Positions 1 to 8,387 of a stretch of 64,000 nt of DNA are shown here, one piece after another. The translations under genes were made by a program, and so were the position numbers. A model generated the notes under the pieces. The model had not been told where the DNA came from and did not search any database. It was given only the letters and a program-made list of their open reading frames with translations. The stretch lies in assembly GCF_900217235.1 (NCBI RefSeq), contig NZ_LT907975.1, positions 2,145,001 through 2,209,000 on the forward strand, read 5' to 3'. This DNA is from Pseudodesulfovibrio profundus (lineage in GTDB: Bacteria; Desulfobacterota; Desulfovibrionia; Desulfovibrionales; Desulfovibrionaceae). Every line of letters starts with the position of its first letter. Within the stretch, counting starts at the first letter, position 1.

Positions 1-324
1 GACATCATGGCTGAACTGGCAAAGCCCGGGCGTGATCCGCGTGAGGAATTTTCACCGTTCTCATTTGCCGAGGGTATCAACGATATCAAGGACCTGCGCG
101 AAGGGATGCGACTCCCCGGCATTGTCACCAATGTCACCAAATTTGGCGCATTCGTTGATATAGGCGTTCATCGGGACGGCTTGGTCCACATCAGCCAGTT
201 GGCGGACAGATACATACGCGACCCCGCTGAAGTCGTGGCTGCCGGACGAGAAGTCGAAGTGTCGGTTATCGGTCTCGACCTACAGCGAGGGCGTATCAAT
301 CTGAGTATGAAAAGCGATGCCTGA
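1..324 (+). CDS. tex: Tex-type transcription accessory protein, C-terminal end (partial)
   Basis: Only the last ~107 residues are in the window; the reading frame is open to base 1, so the gene starts upstream. The visible part is an S1 RNA-binding domain near residues 33-104 of the fragment, with the usual S1 pattern: G-x-V-T-N-V-T-K-F-G-A-F-V-D-I-G, then GLVHISQL, and RINLSMK at the end. An S1 domain right at the C terminus, after a linker ending in a REGM-like strand, is how Tex/YhgF proteins finish. Tex is a nucleic-acid-binding factor linked to transcription. The stop lies one base from the stop of the convergent MOSC gene. Another S1 protein is possible, but the linker and end favour Tex. 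Confidence 0.8.
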   Translation, partial: DIMAELAKPGRDPREEFSPFSFAEGINDIKDLREGMRLPGIVTNVTKFGAFVDIGVHRDGLVHISQLADRYIRDPAEVVAAGREVEVSVIGLDLQRGRINLSMKSDA

Positions 325-325
325 G

Positions 326-757
326 CTACGAATTGAGCACGGCGATTCGGTCGCCCTTGCGGACTTTGCCGCCCTGCAGGACTTTTCCGAAGACGCCTTC
401 CTTGGGCATGATGCAGTACCCGACTTCCTTGCGGATGGAGCAGCCGTGATGGCAGGTCTTGCCGATCTGCGTGATTTCCAGCAGGGAGTTGCCAATGGCC
501 ACTCGCATTCCGGGCTTGAGCTGGGATGCGGCTATGCCGGTGGTGGTGATGTTCTCGGCAAAATCGCCCACCTTGAGCGTTGCAAGGTCTTTTTTCATGT
601 CCTCGATACGCTCGAAGGCAAGCAGGCTGACCTGACGTTCACTGCCGCCATGGGCATCGTCCTGCACACCAAAATCTTCAACAAGAAGAATTTCTTCCAC
701 TTCGTGTTTCTTCTCGCCTTTTTTGTCGCTTATATTGACTGCTTGTACGGTTCCCAT
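326..757 (-). CDS. MOSC domain protein
   Basis: A 143-residue protein reading MGTVQAVNISDKKGEKKH at its start and containing GDFAENITTTGI, LKPGMRVAIGNSLLEITQIGKTCH and a conserved Cys-rich stretch, the signature of stand-alone MOSC domains (the C-terminal domain of MoCo sulfurases). Such proteins bind or transfer sulfur, or act around molybdopterin, in the cytoplasm; the exact reaction cannot be read here. The start is the ATG preceded by GGAGG at five bases; a TTG four codons upstream lies inside that Shine-Dalgarno and is rejected. The gene converges with tex, with one base between the stops. Confidence 0.85.
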   Translation of the reverse strand: MGTVQAVNISDKKGEKKHEVEEILLVEDFGVQDDAHGGSERQVSLLAFERIEDMKKDLATLKVGDFAENITTTGIAASQLKPGMRVAIGNSLLEITQIGKTCHHGCSIRKEVGYCIMPKEGVFGKVLQGGKVRKGDRIAVLNS

Positions 758-951
758 TGGTACCTCCAAACTCCACGGAGCTTGATTTGTTAAATCTGAC
801 TAAACTAGTAAGGATTTTTCCCGATCATGGCAAGTGGATGATATTTGAGGACGGTTTCGCACAAGAGTAGTGTGTCAGTTGCGAAACGGTTGAGGGTGGT
901 ATACTGTGCTTTCGCTTCATGAATAACAGCCCGTTAGGGATATATAACCAT

Positions 952-1419
952 ATGAAATTACGAATAATACTATATGTGACTTGTCTGCTTGTGCTTTCGG
1001 CTGTGTATGCGCCGACAACGGCGATCGCACAAGAGCAGGACTATCTGTCAATGATGGCTGAAGAGTCGGAGATCAAGGCGATTGCCGAGGTGACGAATGT
1101 GCGGCGGATGAGCGGCGGTAAAAACGGGTCGTTCATGCATGTGACATTCAAGAAAATCTACTCCATCACACCCTACACGCCGAAACAATTCGTTGGCGGC
1201 TGCACCGTGTATGAGCAGCGCTGGCAGACCCGGTCCGAGGACATGGTCTATTTCAAACCCAAACGCGGTCATAAGGTCTTTGTGACCATCACCTCAAACG
1301 GTGGCGCCATCACCAGCTACACGCACATGAATCGTTTGTTGGAAACGGTTATCCGAGAGGAGCCGTATCGATTGACCTACTCCAAGGGGCAGGCCAAGGT
1401 TCGCCCTGCGGATGATTAA
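952..1419 (+). CDS. Hypothetical secreted protein
   Basis: I do not recognise this family. The start chosen (MKLRIILYV) gives a clean signal peptide: a short basic start, a hydrophobic core, and a likely cleavage site after ...TTAIA. The mature part is about 130 residues, basic and without membrane segments, containing EVTNVRRMSGGKNG and a GGCTVYEQRW stretch with the single cysteine. It is a single-gene unit closed by a strong terminator. A start 11 codons upstream would bury the signal peptide. Function unknown; probably periplasmic. Confidence 0.65.
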   Translation: MKLRIILYVTCLLVLSAVYAPTTAIAQEQDYLSMMAEESEIKAIAEVTNVRRMSGGKNGSFMHVTFKKIYSITPYTPKQFVGGCTVYEQRWQTRSEDMVYFKPKRGHKVFVTITSNGGAITSYTHMNRLLETVIREEPYRLTYSKGQAKVRPADD

Positions 1420-1441
1420 TTCATTCTACTTATGGAAAAGC

Positions 1442-1474
1442 AACGCCTCCGGTTTCGATCGGAGGCGTTTTTTT
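1442..1474 (+). terminator. Rho-independent terminator of the secreted-protein gene
   Basis: Perfect nine-base stem (AACGCCTCC pairs with GGAGGCGTT) with a short loop, followed by a run of T residues, 20 bases after the stop at 1419. Confidence 0.9.
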
Positions 1475-1571
1475 GTGGGGTTTGGTAGCGGCGTGGAGAA
1501 GTCGTTTGTCGTAGGGGGGACGGCAAGTAACCCCGCGTAACCGTGGTCAGCTACCTATTAGTGATCGATAA

Positions 1572-1608
1572 TAAAAAAGCCCCGGTCAGGGGTAACCTGA
1601 CCGGGGCT
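1572..1608 (-). terminator. Terminator of the nhaC-like gene
   Basis: A 13-base stem (AGCCCCGGTCAGG and its complement) with a five-base loop. On the minus strand it is followed by a T run (A residues at 1572-1578 on the plus strand). It lies just beyond the stop of the antiporter gene. Confidence 0.9.
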
Positions 1609-1630
1609 GATGTTTCTGTTTGTGCTGAGT

Positions 1631-3331
1631 CTAGGCGTCAACAGGCTGGCCGACGAAGCGGACGATCAGTGCCGTGATGATGAACCCTGCGGGCAGCGTC
1701 AAGTAGATGGGCATGCCGAGTCCGGCCGGGATGTATCCGGCGAAAATGGCAACCAGTGCCACGGTGACGGCATAGAACAGCTGCGTCCGAACGTGATCGA
1801 TGTGGTCACAGGCCGACCCCATGGACGACAGGATGGTCGTATCCGAGATGGGCGAGCAGTGATCACCGAAGATGGCGCCGGTCAGGACGGAGCCCACGTT
1901 GAGGACCACGAAGTTGGGGTCCGGGTTGAGGGCGAAGGAGAGCGGGATAGCCAGCGGCATCAGGATACCCATGGTGCCGTAGGACGTACCCGTCGCAAAG
2001 GAGATGATGGAACCGAGTATGAAGATGATCGTGGGCAGCAGGAACGGCGGCAGTGCATCAGAGAGCACGCTGACCAGATAGATTGCTGTGCCGAGTTCTT
2101 TCATGACACCGGACAGGGACCATGCCAACAGCAGGATGACTGCGGTGATGTTCATGGATTTGACGCCGGTGACAAAGGTTTCGATGGCGTCCTTGACGGG
2201 CATCACCTTTTTGACCACGGCCATGATGATGGCGACAAGGGCCGCGATGAGTGCTGCCTGGAACAGGACCACGGATGCATCCGACGCACCGAAGCATTCA
2301 CGCATGGCAGTGAAGCTCAATGGGGAGGCATCAATGGTTGCCAGCAGTGCCGGATCGTCGATGGCATTGTAACCGTTGAAGTAGAAGCCGAGAAATGCGG
2401 TCACGATGAGCGTGCCGATGGGCAGAATGGCCGACCAGACAGAGGGTACAACGTGATCCGCGGGCTTGAGTGAAGAGCTTTCCTCTGCTGCCATGGGGGT
2501 TGCGTTGTCGGCCAGGACTTTGCCTTCCCTGCGGGCACGCAGTTCGGCTTTGCGCATGGGACCGAACTCGCGCATCATCCAGATGGTGAAGATGATGAAA
2601 GCGAGAATGAAGATATTGTAGAAGCGGTAGGGGATGGTCTCGACGAAAATGCCGTATGCGTTGGCTTCCACGCCGATGGCCTGATACCCGTCGCGGATGA
2701 GACCGACCTCGTACGCTACCCATGTGGAGATGAGCGCGATACCGGCGATGGGAGCTGCCGTTGCATCAATGATGAATGCGAGTTTCTCACGGGAGATGCG
2801 CATTTTGTCGGTGACAGGGCGCATGATGGGGCCAACTGTCAGGGAGTTGGCATAGTCGTCGAAGAAGATGAACAGGCCCATGACCCAGGTGGCAAACTGT
2901 GAAGAACGCGGGGTTCTGGCCCATTTTGACAGTGCTTCAGCAATGGCTTGCGCTCCACCCATTTTGGAGACAAGGGCGATCAGGCCACCGATGGCGAGAA
3001 CCTGCAGCACGATACCGGCGTTCCATGTATCGGCCAGGGAGTAGAGGATTTCGCTGGAAAGGCGCAGAAAGCCGTCGATAACGGCAGAGTAAACGTCGAA
3101 TCCTTTCAGGTCCAACATGAAGCAGCCGGAGAAAACACCGGCGAATAGTGAGAGAACAACGTTTTTGCTGATAAAAGCGAGGATGATGGCAAGTAGCGGC
3201 GGAATCAGGGTCAGGAGGCCGAATATTTCAGCGTTGCCAGCTCCCTTGGACGAGTCCGCTGCCAGCGCCGGTGCGACCGTGAAGGCCAGGGCCATGAGGC
3301 AGGTTAAAGTGAATACAATATGCTTTTTCAT
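1631..3331 (-). CDS. NhaC-family Na+/H+ antiporter
   Basis: A 566-residue polytopic membrane protein of the NhaC ion-antiporter superfamily. The N terminus (MKKHIVFTLTCLMALAFTV) is signal-like with an AxA site, followed by a hydrophilic gap and about eleven hydrophobic segments. Family-typical patterns are visible: FIFFDDYANSLTVGPIMRPVTD, SFATGTSYGTMGI and a late GDHCSPISDTT. It would exchange sodium for protons at the inner membrane, or move organic acids by a related mechanism; the substrate cannot be fixed from sequence. The start is set by AAGGA seven bases upstream; 64 further codons upstream are open but lack membrane-protein character. A 190-base leader separates it from the terminator of the upstream gene. 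Confidence 0.88.
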   Translation of the reverse strand: MKKHIVFTLTCLMALAFTVAPALAADSSKGAGNAEIFGLLTLIPPLLAIILAFISKNVVLSLFAGVFSGCFMLDLKGFDVYSAVIDGFLRLSSEILYSLADTWNAGIVLQVLAIGGLIALVSKMGGAQAIAEALSKWARTPRSSQFATWVMGLFIFFDDYANSLTVGPIMRPVTDKMRISREKLAFIIDATAAPIAGIALISTWVAYEVGLIRDGYQAIGVEANAYGIFVETIPYRFYNIFILAFIIFTIWMMREFGPMRKAELRARREGKVLADNATPMAAEESSSLKPADHVVPSVWSAILPIGTLIVTAFLGFYFNGYNAIDDPALLATIDASPLSFTAMRECFGASDASVVLFQAALIAALVAIIMAVVKKVMPVKDAIETFVTGVKSMNITAVILLLAWSLSGVMKELGTAIYLVSVLSDALPPFLLPTIIFILGSIISFATGTSYGTMGILMPLAIPLSFALNPDPNFVVLNVGSVLTGAIFGDHCSPISDTTILSSMGSACDHIDHVRTQLFYAVTVALVAIFAGYIPAGLGMPIYLTLPAGFIITALIVRFVGQPVDA

Positions 3332-3521
3332 GATAAATCCTTGTAAAAGATAATAAAGATAGCTCCAACCAAGCGGGGGATAGTCTGATCGCCGCATGAC
3401 CGACGGCCAGACAGGTGCAAAGGGATAATCAATATCCCACAAATTGTCGACCCAGGCGTATTTTGGCAGAACTTTTGTGTAAAAAAGGATGTTTTTGAGG
3501 AATAAATGTTGAATTGGGCAC

Positions 3522-3549
3522 AAAAAAACCGCGGAAATGCGGTTTTTTT
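3522..3549 (-). terminator. Terminator after the universal stress protein gene
   Basis: AAAAAAACCGC, a six-base loop, then GCGGTTTTTTT. The hairpin is symmetrical and could work both ways, but it lies 60 bases past the minus-strand stop at 3609 and upstream of the antiporter leader. Confidence 0.85.
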
Positions 3550-3608
3550 GTTCTGGTATGCTATGCTGTTACGTGGTTGACGTAACGTTCATTCTGTTTT
3601 GCGTGGCA

Positions 3609-4493
3609 TTAACGACTGACCCACAGTGCGGTGTGCTCCAGTTGGCGCATGAGGTTTATTGCGACGGAACTGGGGAAGAGACCACGCATGTTGCTCCCTT
3701 CGTTCTCGCCGTGCTTACCGACACCCACCGCACAGTAGTTTCCTTCTAGCGCTTCCTTGATGATGGTTTTGACCACATTCCTGGAGGTCGCCATCTTCAA
3801 CTCAATGCGCTCCTCGTCCACATTGTGCTCATCGAGGATGGCCAGTCCTTCATCGAATATGCGTCCGGACCTGCCGGAAGAATACCCCTTCTGCGCCACG
3901 TGAAAGAGGGTGAATGTATGGCTTGGTTCGTTGGCAAGCATGTAGGCGGCATGGTCGATCATCCGCAGTGATGCCTTGGAACCGTCCATGCAGAGCAGAA
4001 CGTCCTGGCGTGGGTTTTCCGGGGGCCGCTTGCAGATCCATACCGGAAAATTAATATCACTCCAGAGCAGTTCATGGCTGACGGAGTTTTCGAAGAAGTG
4101 CTCAAACCATGAAAAGCCTTTTCTGCCGAGCAGCAGGGCGTCGTACATTCCCTTGTGTGCCTCGTTCACCATCTCGAGTACGGTGCCGCGTTGGGACTGG
4201 ACGGCCTTGATGCGAACATTGTCGCCGGAGCATCCCATGACGTCCTTGATCCACTTGGCTGCATCGTCGAGCGCGCGTTTGCCCTGAGTGTTGCGATGCT
4301 TTTGGAATTCATCAAAACCCTGTCCACGCGGGACAAACTGATCTTTGTCGATATCCCAGCTGGCCTTTTTGGGGGTCACATAAAAAAGGGTCAATTTGAG
4401 ATCACAGAAATCATTGAACACTTCCTTGAGGAAGCGCAAGTTGTATGAGGCGGCGCGGTCATCACTGATGGCAAGCAATAGTTCTTTCTGCAT
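3609..4493 (-). CDS. Universal stress protein with two UspA domains
   Basis: A 294-residue cytoplasmic protein made of two UspA folds (about residues 1-145 and 150-294). The N-terminal half opens with MQKELLLAISDDRAAS; the second starts RQDVLLCMDGSKAS and ends with a VGVGKHGENEG...GSVA-like nucleotide-binding loop in degenerate form (FPSSVA). Family members bind ATP or AMP and act in stress tolerance. Start supported by AAGGAG six bases upstream. The divergent gene at 4599 begins about 100 bases away, so the two promoters share that gap. Confidence 0.85.
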   Translation of the reverse strand: MQKELLLAISDDRAASYNLRFLKEVFNDFCDLKLTLFYVTPKKASWDIDKDQFVPRGQGFDEFQKHRNTQGKRALDDAAKWIKDVMGCSGDNVRIKAVQSQRGTVLEMVNEAHKGMYDALLLGRKGFSWFEHFFENSVSHELLWSDINFPVWICKRPPENPRQDVLLCMDGSKASLRMIDHAAYMLANEPSHTFTLFHVAQKGYSSGRSGRIFDEGLAILDEHNVDEERIELKMATSRNVVKTIIKEALEGNYCAVGVGKHGENEGSNMRGLFPSSVAINLMRQLEHTALWVSR

Positions 4494-4598
4494 GGATACT
4501 CCTTGGAATAGGCGAATGGTACGCCAAATCGTGGTCTGATGACAACTGTGCGGCACTGCTTGTTCTTTGGAACCGCTGCTGATACATAATCTTTGTAT

Positions 4599-5177
4599 AT
4601 GACTGATAACGAGCGAAAAAGCCACTTCCTGCGTCTGGTGCTGGGCGCCATGATCGCTGTCCTGCTATTGGCAGGCGGCGCGCATGCACGCACCCTGAGC
4701 CTGAAAGCGCCGGCTATCTCCAACAGCAATGGCAATATCGTGGCCCAGTTCGGCGTGAAAGTCATGGAGCTTCCCATTCTTAAAGGGGAACTGGAGGACG
4801 GCGTCGAGCTGGTCCTCAAGTGTTCCGTTGAGCTGGTCAAGGTCCGTCACTACTGGCTCGATTCCAATATCGGCTCCGACAATTTCGAGTCTTCCATCAA
4901 ATACGATCCATTGACCAAGGAATTTCTGATGGTGGTTCCGGGACGGTCACAGCCCATACACAACGCTGATCTTAAAGCATTGCTTGAAGAAGGGTGGGGA
5001 CGTATTCAGGCCCGTCTGGGTGCTTGGGAATCCCTGGAAAGGGGAACGGAGTACAGTCTGCGTCTTATCACCACAATGAACGAGGCGGACGCCCCTGACG
5101 GCTTCTACCGATTCGTCTACTTCTGGTCGTGGGATGCCGGTTCGGACAACACCTTTCATCTCAACTTCACTTTCTAG
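4599..5177 (+). CDS. DUF4390 family exported protein
   Basis: About 192 residues. A single hydrophobic N-terminal segment (residues 14-30, ending GGAHA) acts as signal or anchor; the rest is a beta-rich domain with ELEDGVELVLKCSVELVK and ending SDNTFHLNFTF, which matches the DUF4390 family. The gene sits nine bases before an NtrY-like kinase gene, a pairing common in this group, so it probably acts in the same envelope-sensing pathway. No good Shine-Dalgarno precedes the ATG at 4599; a TTG at 4593 is the alternative start. Confidence 0.75.
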   Translation: MTDNERKSHFLRLVLGAMIAVLLLAGGAHARTLSLKAPAISNSNGNIVAQFGVKVMELPILKGELEDGVELVLKCSVELVKVRHYWLDSNIGSDNFESSIKYDPLTKEFLMVVPGRSQPIHNADLKALLEEGWGRIQARLGAWESLERGTEYSLRLITTMNEADAPDGFYRFVYFWSWDAGSDNTFHLNFTF

Positions 5178-5185
5178 AGGCTCCC

Positions 5186-7378
5186 ATGGCGCCTGATCCC
5201 ATCCGAATTTCTTCCTCCACCCACGGGGAAAAGCGCAGAAGGAAATGGGAATATATCCTGGCCTTTGTCATGTTCCTGCTGCTTGGCGGACTGACCTGGG
5301 CTGAGCTCAAGTATCTCAGCGGCGACTACTATCTCATTTTGAACCTGCTGATTCTCAATGTCGTGCTGTTGCTGGGCATGCTCTTTTATGTGGCTCGTAA
5401 CGCCGTTCGCCTCGTGCTTGAGCGTCGCCGTCGCGTGCTCGGATCAAAGCTGCGTACTCGACTGGTCCTCGCCTTTATTTCCCTTTCTCTTATCCCCACA
5501 GTCCTCATTTATCTTGTTTCCGTGAAATTCGTGCAGACCTCGGTGGACTACTGGTTCAAAGGACAGGTTGAGGAATCCATGGAGCAGGCGCTGGAGCTGG
5601 GACGGGCCTTTTACGGTTCGGCACAGGATCGTCTGGAGCGGCGTGGAACGGTCATGCTCAATGAGATCGTCAAGTCCGAATACGCCTGGGGCGGCAAGGG
5701 GATGGACAATTATCTGAACAAGAAATTCGGAGAATATGATCTCAGTCTCGTCGGTGTCATCAACACCGAAGGCAAGGAACAGAACACCCACGCCTCCCCC
5801 CAGTGGAGCAAGGCGTGGCCCGAGATCAAGGACAAAATCGACTGGCAGTCGCTCAAGGCGGACCCCCGTCCGTGGACAACGATCATTCCCAAGCCCGGAA
5901 GTGATCTGGTGCTCGGCGTAACCCCTGTTGACGAGGGGAAAACCGGGTATCTCGTACTGGGGGAGACCGTGGGGCAGGGGCTGCTCCATCGTCTGGATCA
6001 GATCGTTCGCGGGCTGGATGAGTACAAGAAGCTCAAAGATCGCAAATATCCCTGGAAGATGAACCTTTATCTGACCCTCGGAGTGATGGCTCTGCTGATC
6101 ATCCTCGGGGCCATCTGGTTCGGCTTCCGACTCGCCAAGGAACTTTCTGCGCCGGTACAGGCCCTTGCCATGGGTACGGAACGCATCGGTCGGGGTGATC
6201 TTTCCGTTCGACTGGAGGATCGGTCCGACGATGAGCTCGGTTTTCTGGTGCAGTCCTTCAACCGCATGGCCGAGGACCTTGAGCAGTCGCAGGAATCCGT
6301 TCAGCAGGCCAATGAGCGCCTTGCCCAGCAGAATCAGGAGCTGGAGCGTCGCGGTCAGTACATTGAGGCCGTGCTCAACAATATTACTTCCGGCGTCATC
6401 TCCATGGATGGTGAGGGTCGAATAGGTACGGTCAATACGGCCGCCGAAGATATCCTTGGCGTGCCGGGGGCAATGATCATAGGCAAGAAGCCCTTTGAGC
6501 TGCTTTCCGGTGAGTTTTCCGTCATGATGGAAGACGCATTGGCGCAGGTTTCGGCCAATCCCGGTACCTTGTGGCAGCGACAACTGGATCTTCCCGTACG
6601 AAACAAGATCATCAAGGTGCTGATCAACGTCGTGTCGCTCCGGACCGTGGGAGGGCGTCAGGCCGGGCATGTGGCTGTGTTCGAGGATATTACCGAGCTG
6701 GAGAAAATCCAGCGACTGGCTGCGTGGCGGGAGGTCGCTCGACGCATCGCCCATGAGATCAAGAACCCGTTGACCCCCATCAAGTTGTCGGCCCAACGTC
6801 TGCAGCGCAAATATGGCGAGCAGGTAGGTGAGCCGGTTTTTGATGATTGTACCGAACTCATCGTCAAGCAGGTCGAGCGGTTGCAGAATATGGTTACGGA
6901 GTTTTCTGCCTACGCCAAGCTGCCCGAGGTGCAGCCCCGGCCCGATCTTCTGGCTCCGGTGCTGGAAGAGGTCGTCGGCATGTTTGAGAATACGTATCGC
7001 GATATCAACTGGCGACTTGTTTTTCATTCAACCATCGAGACATTTCCCTTTGACAGGGAAGCCATCCGCAAGGTGCTTATTAACCTGCTGACCAACGCGG
7101 CAGAGGCACTCAAGGGTGTCTATGATGCTCAGGTCGATATCACAGCCGTTCATGACACGGGGGCTGGCACGGTGACCATTGCCGTGGCTGATAACGGTGC
7201 AGGGCTCCCCAAGGATTCATCACGACTTTTCGAACCCTACTACACCGAAAAGAAGGGGGGTACCGGATTGGGATTGACCATTGTCCGATCCATTGTATCC
7301 GACCACCGGGGGCAGGTCAGGGTCGAGGCCAATGATCCGCGAGGAACAGTGTTCATCCTTGATTTGCCGGATGCCTGA
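5186..7378 (+). CDS. NtrY-like membrane sensor histidine kinase
   Basis: A 730-residue kinase. Order: two N-terminal helices (about residues 21-75), a third near 100, a periplasmic region, a helix near residue 300, a HAMP domain (APVQALAMGTERIGRGDLSVRL), a coiled coil, a PAS domain (ITSGVISMDGEGRIGTVN), a HisKA domain with His523 in IAHEIKNPLTP, and a HATPase with VLINLLTNAAEAL, DNGAGLP and GGTGLGLTIV. The NtrY layout and H-box are clear. It shares a transcription unit with the DUF4390 gene (start preceded by AGAGG). The usual NtrX regulator gene does not follow; a terminator comes nine bases after the stop. Confidence 0.9.
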   Translation: MAPDPIRISSSTHGEKRRRKWEYILAFVMFLLLGGLTWAELKYLSGDYYLILNLLILNVVLLLGMLFYVARNAVRLVLERRRRVLGSKLRTRLVLAFISLSLIPTVLIYLVSVKFVQTSVDYWFKGQVEESMEQALELGRAFYGSAQDRLERRGTVMLNEIVKSEYAWGGKGMDNYLNKKFGEYDLSLVGVINTEGKEQNTHASPQWSKAWPEIKDKIDWQSLKADPRPWTTIIPKPGSDLVLGVTPVDEGKTGYLVLGETVGQGLLHRLDQIVRGLDEYKKLKDRKYPWKMNLYLTLGVMALLIILGAIWFGFRLAKELSAPVQALAMGTERIGRGDLSVRLEDRSDDELGFLVQSFNRMAEDLEQSQESVQQANERLAQQNQELERRGQYIEAVLNNITSGVISMDGEGRIGTVNTAAEDILGVPGAMIIGKKPFELLSGEFSVMMEDALAQVSANPGTLWQRQLDLPVRNKIIKVLINVVSLRTVGGRQAGHVAVFEDITELEKIQRLAAWREVARRIAHEIKNPLTPIKLSAQRLQRKYGEQVGEPVFDDCTELIVKQVERLQNMVTEFSAYAKLPEVQPRPDLLAPVLEEVVGMFENTYRDINWRLVFHSTIETFPFDREAIRKVLINLLTNAAEALKGVYDAQVDITAVHDTGAGTVTIAVADNGAGLPKDSSRLFEPYYTEKKGGTGLGLTIVRSIVSDHRGQVRVEANDPRGTVFILDLPDA

Positions 7379-7386
7379 GCATGAAT

Positions 7387-7424
7387 GAAAAAAGCGGGCC
7401 GTCACATGACGGCCCGCTTTTTTT
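7387..7424. terminator. Bidirectional terminator between kinase and binding-protein genes
   Basis: Twelve-base perfect stem (GCGGGCCGTCAC-type at 7394-7417) flanked by A and T runs on both sides, serving the plus-strand kinase gene and the convergent minus-strand gene. Confidence 0.92.
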
Positions 7425-7455
7425 GCGAATAAGATGTATGGTGTCCTGACCAGCG

Positions 7456-8220
7456 CTAGAAGCGAAGCAGGTACTTTCTTGCAATGGTGTTGTACGACCC
7501 GTCTTTCCACATGCGGCTGATGGAAGTCTCCAACTGACGGAAGATCTGCTCTTTGTTCTCAAGGGCCGAGGAACGGGACATGACCAGGTAGGCGGGCTTC
7601 TTGGCGATGATCTTCTTGGGAAGATACACGATGGAACTGGTCATACCCATGTCCTTGAGGCGGTAATATGTCACATCGATGTTGCCTGCAAAGGCATCAA
7701 TCTCGCCCAGAACAAGGCCTTTAATGGCTGCTGCCTGATCCGGGTATTCCTTCACCTGGACAACCCCGGATTCCATTGCTGACTTGAATTCAGTGCCGAG
7801 ATCGGTCTGCTTCACCCTGCCGATGATACGGTCGGCCAGGTCGTCATAGGAGCGGAATGAAAACTTGTCGCCGACTTTGGTGAAAAGGACATAGTCGCTG
7901 AAGTGGATGGGGGCCTTTTTCATGAAGGTGAACTTCTTCTCCCGAGCCGGTGTCTGAAAGAAAGAGATGGCGCCATCGCACTCACCGTTCACAACCATGG
8001 CTTCCATTTCATCCCAGGGGCGAAAAATCACGTCGATGTTTATACCTGAATGCGCTGCGGCTTTTTTTATCACATCCACATCTATTCCTGCAGGAATTCC
8101 GTTTTGTTCCATTGAATAGGGGGCAAAGTCGCTATTGGCCACGATGAGCACATTCCTAGCCAGGGCCGGGGAGGTGCAAAGAATGGCTGTGAGAAGTGTC
8201 AGGATAAATACGATTCGCAT
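7456..8220 (-). CDS. Periplasmic solute-binding protein, family 3 type
   Basis: 254 residues with a signal peptide (MRIVFILTLLTAILCTSPALA) and an SBP_bac_3 fold: NSDFAPYSMEQNGIPAGIDVDVIKKAA near the start, then CDGAISFFQTPAREKKFTF, and the hinge-proximal YDDLADRIIGRVKQT. Such proteins bind amino acids or similar small molecules in the periplasm. No permease or ATPase gene is adjacent, so it either serves a remote transporter or feeds a sensor such as the neighbouring kinases. Start fixed by AAGGAG six bases upstream. Confidence 0.85.
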   Translation of the reverse strand: MRIVFILTLLTAILCTSPALARNVLIVANSDFAPYSMEQNGIPAGIDVDVIKKAAAHSGINIDVIFRPWDEMEAMVVNGECDGAISFFQTPAREKKFTFMKKAPIHFSDYVLFTKVGDKFSFRSYDDLADRIIGRVKQTDLGTEFKSAMESGVVQVKEYPDQAAAIKGLVLGEIDAFAGNIDVTYYRLKDMGMTSSIVYLPKKIIAKKPAYLVMSRSSALENKEQIFRQLETSISRMWKDGSYNTIARKYLLRF

Positions 8221-8387
8221 GAGATTCTCCTTAAATGGAATGTAATCAACGGATTATATATTGTTATTGCTTGGGAAACAAGCAAAGACCCGTATTAGCG
8301 TATTGTAATGATATAATATTACTAACGTGTTTTTTGATATATGCGTAAATGAACTGAATTGTAATAGCGGGAAAAGAGGTTCGGTCA

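Noticed and set aside
1610-2473. Long open frame of 287 codons on the plus strand
   Set aside because: It is antisense to the NhaC antiporter gene, rich in Asp, Gly, His and Arg, with no domain; a shadow of the real gene's codon use.
3332-3520. A riboswitch in the leader of the antiporter gene
   Set aside because: No conserved riboswitch core could be traced by eye; only a long AT-rich leader is seen.
5444-7027. Open frame of 527 codons on the minus strand
   Set aside because: Antisense to the NtrY-like kinase gene; composition (His, Leu, Gly-rich) and lack of any motif mark it as a shadow.
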